Source: Clostridia bacterium (GTDB lineage Bacteria > Bacillota > Clostridia > Oscillospirales > CAG-272). Taken from it: a stretch of DNA of 10,701 nt. Where the stretch lies: positions 1 through 10,701 of the forward strand of contig JAFYRH010000132.1 of the NCBI GenBank assembly GCA_017559555.1. The letters are read 5' to 3'. The stretch's first letter is position 1. Every line of letters begins with the position of its first letter. This document shows, in pieces, positions 1-5,608 of this stretch. The notes beneath the pieces were generated by a model that searched no databases, was not told the DNA's origin, and saw nothing but the letters and a program-made list of their open reading frames with translations. A program made the position numbers and the translations under genes.

Positions 1-1
1 C

Positions 2-1462
2 AAGACCTACACCGGCAAGATGATCCTCAAGGCAGACACTACAATTAAGAATGTAAACTTCGACGGCAAGGGTTACAACGGCTACGCAGTTGAAACTCGT
101 GGTGCAAGCTACGTTACCATCGAAGATTGTACCGCAGCGAACTACGGTTACGGTTTTGTACAACTTGCATCCGCAACTGCTCTTACCACTGTAAAGAACG
201 TTACTGTTAGCAACATGAACTACGGTGTAAAGGTAGACTACAGTGGCGCAGTTGTTCTCGAAAACGTAGACATCACCGCAGGTGTTGCAGCGGTTCTCAA
301 CTCCAACTACGGTGAAAAGACCATTACTATTAAGAATAGTAAGCTCAACATTCTCGGCACATGGACGAGAAACAACACAACCAAGACCACCTACGTATTT
401 GAAGGCGCGAACACTGTTGGTCAGTTCAAGACTGATGCAGCTATTGATAGCTTTAAGCTCGTAGTTGACGCAACTCTCACTGCTCCTGAAGGTTTGACTG
501 TTATTAGCGGTAGTGAATTGAATAAAGTAGAGTATACGAATGGCACCTACCACGTAGTTACTACCGTTGGTGTTGAGTATACCAACATGAGATTTGGCAA
601 CAGCCTCTCCCTCATCTTCGCTATCGGCGGCGAGGGTAAGTTCGGCTTGACTAACGGAGATTATGTAATCATTACTCACAAGATTGCTGACGGCAAGGGT
701 ACTATCGAAAAAGTAACACTTACTCATGGCGAGGGTCTGGATTGGACTGTTGTTACTATCGACGGCGAACAATATTACGCAGTTGAATTTAGTGGTCTTG
801 CAGCAAAGCAAATGACGGATGAAGTTTCTGTTCAAATCTTTTCCAAAGACGGTGTTGCATTGAGTCCTGTATTTACCACCAGCATTCGTGAATATGCAAT
901 GAAGAGATTGAACGCAGCTGAAGCAGCACCTGAATTCAAAACACTTGTTATCAATATGTTGAATTACGGTGCAGCTGCTCAAAAGTATTTCGAGTACAAC
1001 GAAGATAATCTTGCAAATGCAGAATTGGGTCAAACATCCGGTACTGTTACTTTCCCGAACAATTATGTATCCGGCGAATATTTGTTGGGTGTGAGTGCAA
1101 GATTTGATAACACAACTTCGTTGATCTTCAAGTTCAGCAGTAGCATGGAACAAGAAGGCATGAAAGCAGTATTTACCTATACAAATCACTATGGAGTAGA
1201 ATGCACTGTTGATGGAACTATCTCTGTGGATACTGCCGGTGATTTTGTAGTTGAACTGAAAGACCTCACTCTTGCTGATGCACGTCAGGTTGTTACCTGC
1301 ACCATCTACGGAGCAGACGGTGAGACGATTATTACCGAGGTTCAAGACAGTATTGCTTCCTACTGTGGCAGATCCACTGAGGCTGTGATGGTAGCTCTTG
1401 CTGAAGATTATATGAAGTTTGCAGATTCTTCTTATGCATATTTGCATCCTACTAAGAAATAA
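2..1462 (+). CDS. Secreted beta-helix surface protein, C-terminal part (partial)
   Basis: The reading frame is open from the left edge, so the true start and any signal peptide lie outside the window; 486 residues are visible. The first ~160 residues are short imperfect repeats rich in Asn, Thr, Val and Gly with alternating hydrophobic residues (such as TIKNVNFDGKG and TIEDCTAANYG), the pattern of a right-handed parallel beta-helix of the pectin-lyase type. From about residue 195 there are two related modules, each starting with F-x-N-x-x-SLIF, then a beta-rich stretch containing a DG turn, an SI-x-(E/S)-Y-x-x-R segment and a helix with YGAAAQKYF or LAEDYMKF. Similar tails are common on large surface proteins of gut clostridia. 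No LPXTG or other anchor is seen at the end. The role is probably at the cell surface, in adhesion or glycan binding, but no catalytic residues can be named. The stop lies 20 bases before the next small gene, so co-transcription is likely. Confidence 0.85.
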   Translation, partial: KTYTGKMILKADTTIKNVNFDGKGYNGYAVETRGASYVTIEDCTAANYGYGFVQLASATALTTVKNVTVSNMNYGVKVDYSGAVVLENVDITAGVAAVLNSNYGEKTITIKNSKLNILGTWTRNNTTKTTYVFEGANTVGQFKTDAAIDSFKLVVDATLTAPEGLTVISGSELNKVEYTNGTYHVVTTVGVEYTNMRFGNSLSLIFAIGGEGKFGLTNGDYVIITHKIADGKGTIEKVTLTHGEGLDWTVVTIDGEQYYAVEFSGLAAKQMTDEVSVQIFSKDGVALSPVFTTSIREYAMKRLNAAEAAPEFKTLVINMLNYGAAAQKYFEYNEDNLANAELGQTSGTVTFPNNYVSGEYLLGVSARFDNTTSLIFKFSSSMEQEGMKAVFTYTNHYGVECTVDGTISVDTAGDFVVELKDLTLADARQVVTCTIYGADGETIITEVQDSIASYCGRSTEAVMVALAEDYMKFADSSYAYLHPTKK

Positions 1463-1482
1463 TGAAAGGAGATTTGAAAACT

Positions 1483-1629
1483 ATGAAAAAATATCAAGCA
1501 CCTCAAATCGAGGTAGTAAAATTTGAAGTAGAGGATGTTATTACCGCTTCTCTCTTCGGTAGTAAGTTTGACTCCTTCAATCTTGGTGAATGGAGCAAAA
1601 ATGATACATCAAGCGCCAATTGGGTATAA
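1483..1629 (+). CDS. Small RiPP-like precursor peptide with YxxPxI leader motif (48 aa)
   Basis: ATG start with AAAGGAG at 1465-1471, 11 bases upstream, and a stop at 1629. The peptide starts MKKYQAPQIEVVKFEVEDVI and ends SSANWV. Seen directly: Y4-x-x-P7-x-I9, acidic residues at 15, 17 and 18, Thr21, then a different C-terminal half rich in Ser, Phe, Asn and Gly, with FDSFNLGEW at 29-37 and Ser/Thr at 38 and 42-44. Established knowledge: lasso-peptide leaders have a YxxPxL motif recognised by PqqD-like RiPP recognition elements, and a conserved Thr just before the core. Inference: residues 1 to ~22 are a leader and the rest a core or target. From memory, small clostridial proteins of this KKYxxPxIE...EDVI type are widespread and uncharacterised. 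No signal peptide or membrane segment is present. The PqqD-like, kinase-like and peptidase-like genes downstream support a modified-peptide reading; a small structural protein is the alternative. Confidence 0.8.
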   Translation: MKKYQAPQIEVVKFEVEDVITASLFGSKFDSFNLGEWSKNDTSSANWV

Positions 1630-1642
1630 TCTCTAATTGCGC

Positions 1643-1702
1643 CCCCAGGCTTCGGCCTGGGGCATGAGCCCGACTCTTTTCGGACTTGTGCCCCAGGCCG
1701 AA
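1643..1702 (+). repeat. GC-rich nested inverted repeats with UUCG hairpin between the two small peptide genes
   Basis: A perfect 8-bp stem, CCCCAGGC (1643-1650) against GCCTGGGG (1655-1662), closes a TTCG tetraloop and begins 13 bases after the stop of the 48-residue peptide. The right half, 1651-1664, is also the exact reverse complement of 1689-1702. A second, longer hairpin (arms 1651-1673 and 1680-1702, about three mismatches, loop ~6) can therefore form, but not together with the first. No run of T follows either stem, so neither is a classical intrinsic terminator. The element ends about 10 bases before the ribosome binding site of the next gene. It could be an RNA-stability or processing element, a translation switch, or a copy of a dispersed palindromic repeat. 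Confidence 0.75.
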
Positions 1703-1729
1703 ACATTCAAAAGAGAGGAAATTATAAAT

Positions 1730-1936
1730 ATGTTTGAAAACAAGTACGTAAAAATTGCTATTCTTGCGGCAGCTGTTGTTTTGATGGTTGTCGTTATTAT
1801 CTTGGCTTTTGGACGTGACAGCGCACTTTTTCCCGATAGAGGAGAGGTGACCACTGTTGAAACAGAGCAAACGACGGTTAAAGAATTGGGTACCTATCCC
1901 CCCTTTGATGATTCCAATGTGGGCGAATGGCATTGA
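1730..1936 (+). CDS. Small single-pass membrane peptide sharing the FDxxNxGEW motif (68 aa)
   Basis: ATG at 1730 with AGAGAGGA at 1712-1719. An in-frame upstream extension (TTG at 1637) runs through the hairpin and is not credible. The product has a short N-terminus (MFENKYVK), a hydrophobic segment at about residues 9-27 (Ile, Leu, Ala, Val), then a ~40-residue polar tail rich in Thr, Glu and Val. Basic residues flank both sides of the membrane segment, so topology is not clear. The tail ends PPFDDSNVGEWH. Residues 59-67 (FDDSNVGEW) match FDSFNLGEW of the preceding peptide at six of nine positions, with synonymous differences in shared codons (GAT/GAC, GGC/GGT), so this looks like protein-level similarity. 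I do not recognise the family. It might be a second substrate carrying a membrane anchor instead of a leader, or an immunity, anchor or partner protein. Confidence 0.75.
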   Translation: MFENKYVKIAILAAAVVLMVVVIILAFGRDSALFPDRGEVTTVETEQTTVKELGTYPPFDDSNVGEWH

Positions 1937-1957
1937 TTTTTTTAACTGTATAAAACA

Positions 1958-2662
1958 ATGAAACGGTACTATCAAATCACCGACCTTATTGTCGAAATGG
2001 ATACGTTTGGGCGCACCGAGCGGCAGGCGGTTCCTTATCTTGCAGACGGTGTGCAAAAAACGGATATTTTGATCGATTCGAAGTGGCAAAGCTTTCGCGA
2101 AAAATTCCCGTTTATATCCGAAGACGAGAGCGAATATTATTGCTCGGCATATAGCTTTTACACACAACTGGTCGACTTTAACGGCATGATGCTGCATTCC
2201 TCTGCGGTTGTAAAGGATGGGCGTGCGTATCTCTTTTCCGCTCCCAGCGGAACGGGCAAGTCCACGCACACACAGCTATGGCTCGAGGTTTTTGGCAAGG
2301 ATGTCACCATTCTCAATGACGACAAGCCTGCTCTTCGCCGCATCGACGGCACATGGTATGCCTACGGCACCCCGTGGAGCGGCAAACACGACATTAGCAT
2401 CAACACGCGTGTCCCCTTGGGCGGAATTTGCGTTTTGCGTCGCGGTGACGTGAACAAAATTGAGCCTTATCGCGGAGTGGGAGCTATCAAAGATATCTTT
2501 GAGCAAGCTCCAAAATACACAAATTCGGATTACGTAGGCAAGCTTTTGGATTTGCTGAATCAACTCCTTTGTGAGGTTCCCGTTTGGCAAATGGATTGCA
2601 ATATGGATCCCGAAGCTGCTCGCATGTCCTATGCGGCGATGTCGGGGCGAAAGGAAAACTAA
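1958..2662 (+). CDS. HPr kinase/PEP-carboxykinase-like P-loop protein
   Basis: The 234-residue product has a Walker A loop, SAPSGTGKST (94-103), followed by LNDDKPAL (119-126), in the position of the acidic metal-binding motif, and YGTPWSGK (136-143), typical of HprK-like proteins lacking the N-terminal HprK domain. The N-terminus (MKRYYQITDLIVEMDTF) fits the family, so ATG 1958 is chosen even though no clear Shine-Dalgarno sequence precedes it (upstream TTTTTTTAACTGTATAAAAC). Established knowledge: stand-alone HprK-like kinases in lasso-peptide clusters (paeninodin type) phosphorylate a Ser near the precursor C-terminus, while true HPr kinase/phosphorylase acts on HPr Ser46 and is about 310 residues. 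Its place one base before a PqqD-like gene favours a peptide-tailoring role, with the Ser/Thr-rich end of the upstream peptide as a candidate substrate; that link is inference. The weak initiation context could keep the enzyme below the peptide level. Confidence 0.85.
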   Translation: MKRYYQITDLIVEMDTFGRTERQAVPYLADGVQKTDILIDSKWQSFREKFPFISEDESEYYCSAYSFYTQLVDFNGMMLHSSAVVKDGRAYLFSAPSGTGKSTHTQLWLEVFGKDVTILNDDKPALRRIDGTWYAYGTPWSGKHDISINTRVPLGGICVLRRGDVNKIEPYRGVGAIKDIFEQAPKYTNSDYVGKLLDLLNQLLCEVPVWQMDCNMDPEAARMSYAAMSGRKEN

Positions 2663-2663
2663 A

Positions 2664-2924
2664 ATGAAACTGAAAAAAGGATTTGTTCTCCGCGAGGTCG
2701 CGGGCGAGACCGTTGTTGTCCCCGTTGAAGCAGAGTTGAATTTTAACGGAATGATCACGCTCAACGAAGCTGCAAAGGTTTTGTGGAGTGTTCTTGAAAA
2801 TGAAACAAGCACAGAAGATCTCGTCAAAGCAATTTTGTCTGAGTTTGACGTAGACGAAAAAACTGCTCAAAACGACGTTGATGCGTTTGTTCAAAAACTG
2901 AAAGGACTTGATTTCCTTGAATGA
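2664..2924 (+). CDS. PqqD-like RiPP recognition element protein
   Basis: ATG 2664 lies one base after the upstream stop, with AAAGGA inside the end of the kinase gene. The 86-residue product is the normal size for a stand-alone PqqD-family protein and has the expected order: strands FVLREVAG and TVVVPVEAE (7-24), FNGMITLNEAAKVLWSVLE (27-45), a helix DLVKAILSEFDVD (52-64), and a final helix DVDAFVQKLKGLDFL (71-85). Established knowledge: PqqD proteins have a winged-helix-turn-helix fold that binds leader peptides of ribosomally made peptides and delivers them to modifying enzymes. In lasso systems the equivalent B1 protein reads YxxPxL in the leader. Here the obvious candidate ligand is the 48-residue peptide with YxxPxI. 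PqqD-like genes also occur beside capsule genes without a known peptide, so partner identity is inference. Confidence 0.9.
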   Translation: MKLKKGFVLREVAGETVVVPVEAELNFNGMITLNEAAKVLWSVLENETSTEDLVKAILSEFDVDEKTAQNDVDAFVQKLKGLDFLE

Positions 2925-3372
2925 AAAACAAGTAACACTTGATGAATTGATGCCTCTCATTCGAGAGCAACTGGCTGCCGGACAAACGGTTACGTTCTTT
3001 CCGCACGGCGTCAGTATGCTTCCTTTGATTCGCGAGGGTAGAGATTCGGTAACGTTATCTGCTCCCCCAAAAAGGCTGAAAAAATACGACGTTGCGCTTT
3101 TTCAACGCGCAAACGGGCAGTATATTTTGCACCGCGTGGTGCGCTGTGGCGAGACCTACACCTTTGTGGGTGATAACCAGGTGCATCTCGAAAAAAACGT
3201 TCAACAAGAGCAAATAATCGCTATATGTACTGCGTTTTCGCGAGATGGTAAGCGTATATCGGCGCAGGCTTTTGGGTTGCGTTTGTATGCAGTTTTATGG
3301 AGCTTGCTGCGTCCTTTCCGCAGGGTGGCTTCGGCTGTTTTTCGCAGAGCTTGCAACATTTTGCGAAAATAA
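2917..3372 (+). CDS. S24/S26-type signal-peptidase-like protein with Ser-His pair
   Basis: TTG 2917 is chosen as start: AAAGGA at 2901-2906 is 10 bases upstream, whereas TTG 2908 is too close to it. The start overlaps the pqqD-like gene by 8 bases, suggesting translational coupling. The product is 151 residues. FPHGVSMLPLI (28-38) contains the presumed nucleophile Ser33, YILHRVV (69-75) has His72-Arg73 where bacterial type I signal peptidases carry a Lys, and FVGDNQ (83-88) is the conserved GDN box. Ser-His is the arrangement in SipW and eukaryotic-type signal peptidases. There is no N-terminal membrane anchor; instead a hydrophobic and basic amphipathic stretch lies at 119-148 (RLYAVLWSLLRPFRRV). 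It may cleave a leader or an exported peptide. It could instead be a regulatory or inactive relative. Confidence 0.8.
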   Translation: MNEKQVTLDELMPLIREQLAAGQTVTFFPHGVSMLPLIREGRDSVTLSAPPKRLKKYDVALFQRANGQYILHRVVRCGETYTFVGDNQVHLEKNVQQEQIIAICTAFSRDGKRISAQAFGLRLYAVLWSLLRPFRRVASAVFRRACNILRK

Positions 3373-3408
3373 AAAAAGACATTGCATTCTTAGAAGGGAG
3401 TGAGCAGG

Positions 3409-4623
3409 GTGGAGAATATTCTTTTGCCAAAATCTCAAAAAACACTTTTGTCGTTGGTTGGGCACGGCTTGTTCTCGACACCCCTGACGCTTGATCAAGA
3501 CGTCGATTGGAAAGAGGTCTTCTCCGAAGGAATGATGCAAGCGGTCGCTTTGCTTGCCTTTCAAAACTACAAGGAGCTTCCTTTGGATGAGGAAACTGCG
3601 GCTCTTGTTCAAAAGCACGTGAAGGAGAGCACAAAAGAGAATTTATTTTGCTTTCATTCTCACAAATATTTGCATAATCTAATGACCAAAAACAACAAAA
3701 CGTATTGCATTATTAAGGGCGCGGCATCGGCTTACCGATATCCCGATTCGCTTCTGCGCAATATGGGTGACGTTGATTTTTACGTTCCTTTTGACAGATT
3801 CGAAGAAGCACTTGCACTGCTTTTGGCAGAGGGCTTTCAAAAGATTCCCGGAAATCATTCCTACCACGTTACTCTTTTAAAAGGCGGAATGGATTTGGAG
3901 TTGCATTTTAGACCCTTGGCGACACCGGATGGGGAATTGGAATCTGTTTTTTATGAGTATTGGTCTGATATTTTTGAAAAATCAAAACTAACAAACGACG
4001 GTTTTGGCAGTTATGTTTTTCCGTCGGATTTTCACCATGGCTTTATTTTGCTGACGCACTTACAATCGCATCTGCTTGCAGGCGGTGTTGGTCTGCGTCA
4101 CGTTTGCGATTGGGCGGTGTTTGCAAATGCGTTTTCAAACGACGAGTTTGTTTCACTGTTCGAGCAAAAATTAAAGCGTGTTGGTCTTTGGCGTTTGGCG
4201 CAGGCGTTGTCTTTGGCATCCGTTAAACACCTGGGAGCGACACATTGTGAGTGGATGGGGGATGATTTTGCCCTTGCGGATGCGCTTCTTGCCGACATTC
4301 TCTGCGGTGGCAATTTTGGGCGCAAGGATAGGCAAAGGACCTATGAGGGGTTGTTTATTTCCGATACCGCAACGGCGGGAACGGGGAAGAACCGTTTTTC
4401 GCAAATCATTCGTTCGATGAACCGTATGGTGGATTATAATTGGGGATGGGTGGCAAAAATGCCGATATTCTATCCCGTTGGTTGGCTGTGGCTTTCCTTG
4501 CGTTTTTTGTTCCGTGTGTTAACGGGCAAGCGTCGGCTGCACCTGGCAAGCACGCTCAAAAAAAGCGGTGAGCGCAAAAAGCTGTATGAGGATCTTGCCT
4601 TGTTCAAGCCCGAAGAGGATTGA
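3409..4623 (+). CDS. Nucleotidyltransferase-like protein (PF14907-type)
   Basis: GTG 3409 is preferred because GAAGGGAG (3393-3400) is 8 bases upstream, while GTG 3400 overlaps that site; the product is then 404 residues. CIIKGAASAYRYPD (about 100-113) followed by NMGDVDFYV (118-126) is the Gly/Asp-x-Asp nucleotidyltransferase motif with D121 and D123, and MDLELHF (161-167) supplies the likely third acidic residue. GLRHVCDWAVF near residue 230 matches a conserved helix of this family. The C-terminal ~100 residues contain an aromatic hydrophobic stretch (PIFYPVGWLWLSLRFLF) and a basic end. The family is uncharacterised; from memory, members occur with HprK-like and PqqD-like genes, including lasso-peptide clusters, and beside exopolysaccharide loci. 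A nucleotidyl transfer to peptide or sugar is possible, but no substrate can be named. This is the last gene of the first operon. Confidence 0.8.
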   Translation: MENILLPKSQKTLLSLVGHGLFSTPLTLDQDVDWKEVFSEGMMQAVALLAFQNYKELPLDEETAALVQKHVKESTKENLFCFHSHKYLHNLMTKNNKTYCIIKGAASAYRYPDSLLRNMGDVDFYVPFDRFEEALALLLAEGFQKIPGNHSYHVTLLKGGMDLELHFRPLATPDGELESVFYEYWSDIFEKSKLTNDGFGSYVFPSDFHHGFILLTHLQSHLLAGGVGLRHVCDWAVFANAFSNDEFVSLFEQKLKRVGLWRLAQALSLASVKHLGATHCEWMGDDFALADALLADILCGGNFGRKDRQRTYEGLFISDTATAGTGKNRFSQIIRSMNRMVDYNWGWVAKMPIFYPVGWLWLSLRFLFRVLTGKRRLHLASTLKKSGERKKLYEDLALFKPEED

Positions 4624-4638
4624 AAATGCCTCTTTTTT
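4613..4638 (+). terminator. Intrinsic terminator overlapping the nucleotidyltransferase stop codon
   Basis: AAGAGG (4613-4618) pairs with CCTCTT (4629-4634), and the run of T at 4633-4638 follows directly. The stop codon TGA at 4621-4623 lies in the loop. It separates the peptide/kinase gene run from the capsule-type operon downstream. Confidence 0.7.
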
Positions 4639-4691
4639 GCAAAAAAACTTGATTATTTTTGGAAAAACACTCAGAAAAGAACAAAAAACTA

Positions 4692-4720
4692 TTGCATTAT
4701 ATAAATAAATATGTTATAAT
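4692..4720 (+). promoter_or_regulatory. Vegetative promoter of the capsule/exopolysaccharide operon
   Basis: TTGCAT (4692-4697) and TATAAT (4715-4720) are separated by exactly 17 bases in AT-rich DNA, and TGT just before the -10 box gives an extended -10. Transcription would start near 4727, leaving an untranslated leader of roughly 95 bases. This is the only convincing promoter seen in the window. Confidence 0.85.
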
Positions 4721-4741
4721 ATTTTATAACTATAAGTGTTT

Positions 4742-4795
4742 GTTTGTGAAATGTCAGTTGTGAAAACTGTGTTTTTATGACATTTTCTCACAAAC
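4742..4795 (+). promoter_or_regulatory. Stem-loop in the 5' leader of the capsule operon
   Basis: GTTTGTGA (4742-4749) pairs with TCACAAAC (4788-4795), and AATGTCA (4750-4756) pairs with TGACATT (4778-4784), with a three-base bulge at 4785-4787. This is a 15-bp imperfect stem. A smaller alternative hairpin, CAGTT (4755-4759) with AACTG (4765-4769), competes with its apical part. No T run follows. At DNA level it could be an operator palindrome, at RNA level a translation or antitermination element. It matches no riboswitch class I can name. Confidence 0.55.
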
Positions 4796-4821
4796 CACAC
4801 AATTTTAAGGACAAAGGTTTT

Positions 4822-5604
4822 ATGAACAACAGAACAAAAGATAACAATGCACAAGAGTACTATACGATAGATCTTCTCCACATTGCCAAGGTATTGTGGA
4901 GCAAGGCATGGGCTATCGTGTTGGTAGGTTTGCTTGCAGCGGGCGCAGCATTTGGTTATGCATCCTTCGCTATTGCACCTACCTATTCAGCATCCATTAT
5001 GCTTTATGTTAATAACAGCTCCATTTCCTTGGGTAACACAAGCTTCAGCATCAGTGCTTCCGACTTGGCGGCATCGCAAAGCCTTGTAAACACCTACAGC
5101 GAAATTTTGAACAACCGTACAACGCTGGAGCGTGTCATCGATAAAACAGGTGTTCCTTACACCTACAAGCAGCTCTCCGGTAAGATCAAGGCTGCTCCCG
5201 CAAACGAGACAGAAATCATGCGTGTAACGGTTACCACAACCGACCCCTACGAGGCTGCGGAAATTGCAAACTGCATTGCAGAGGTTCTCCCTATGAGAAT
5301 TTCGGAAATCATTGACGGTGCCTCTATGGAGGTTGTCGACTCTGCGGTGCCGAATTTGAGCAAGGTAGCCCCCAGCATAACCTCCTATACAATGGTTGGT
5401 CTGCTTTTGGGCATTCTCATATCTGCTGCCGTTGTGGTTGTGTTTGCGCTTCTTGATGATACCATTCACGATGAAGAATATATTTTGAACAACTATTCCT
5501 TCCCGATTTTGGCGAAGATTCCGGATTTGACAAATTCCGGCGGAAAGCACTACAGCTATTACTACCAAAAAAAGGGGAAAGAGACCCCCGGAGAAGGAGG
5601 TTGA
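4822..5604 (+). CDS. cpsC: CpsC/Wzz-like polysaccharide chain-length and kinase-adaptor protein
   Basis: ATG 4822 is preferred because AAGGACAAAGG lies just upstream; the in-frame ATG 4777 sits inside the leader stem-loop without a ribosome binding site. The 260-residue protein has the Wzz layout: a short cytoplasmic N-terminus with YYTIDLLHIAKVLW (13-26), transmembrane helix 1 at about 30-51, an extracellular domain with NTYSEIL and TTTDPYEAAEIAN (138-150), a proline-containing lead VPNLSKVAPS (176-185), and transmembrane helix 2 at about 188-211. The cytoplasmic tail has DDTIHDEEYI and ends KGKETPGEGG. Established knowledge: such proteins control polymer length and, in Gram-positives, activate the separate tyrosine kinase CpsD through the cytoplasmic tail. 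It is the first gene of the operon, and the kinase follows after 4 bases. Confidence 0.93.
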   Translation: MNNRTKDNNAQEYYTIDLLHIAKVLWSKAWAIVLVGLLAAGAAFGYASFAIAPTYSASIMLYVNNSSISLGNTSFSISASDLAASQSLVNTYSEILNNRTTLERVIDKTGVPYTYKQLSGKIKAAPANETEIMRVTVTTTDPYEAAEIANCIAEVLPMRISEIIDGASMEVVDSAVPNLSKVAPSITSYTMVGLLLGILISAAVVVVFALLDDTIHDEEYILNNYSFPILAKIPDLTNSGGKHYSYYYQKKGKETPGEGG

Positions 5605-5608
5605 TTTC

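Noticed and set aside
1637..1729. In-frame upstream extension of the 68-aa membrane peptide, starting at TTG 1637
   Set aside because: It would translate the GC-rich hairpin, has no ribosome binding site, and ATG 1730 has a good one followed by a natural membrane peptide.
1933..1957. Possible internal promoter before the kinase gene (TTGATT and TATAAA)
   Set aside because: The boxes are only about 10 bases apart, far below the normal 16-18.
1577..2269. Minus-strand open frame of 230 codons
   Set aside because: It lies opposite the peptide and kinase genes, has no family features, and its composition is that of a reverse-strand shadow.
1483..4623. Calling the locus a lasso-peptide cluster
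   Set aside because: The leader motif and accessory genes are suggestive, but the essential asparagine-synthetase-like cyclase and transglutaminase-like peptidase are not in the window.
4777..4821. Earlier ATG start for the CpsC-like protein
   Set aside because: It lies in the leader stem-loop with no ribosome binding site, whereas ATG 4822 has one and gives a typical Wzz N-terminus.
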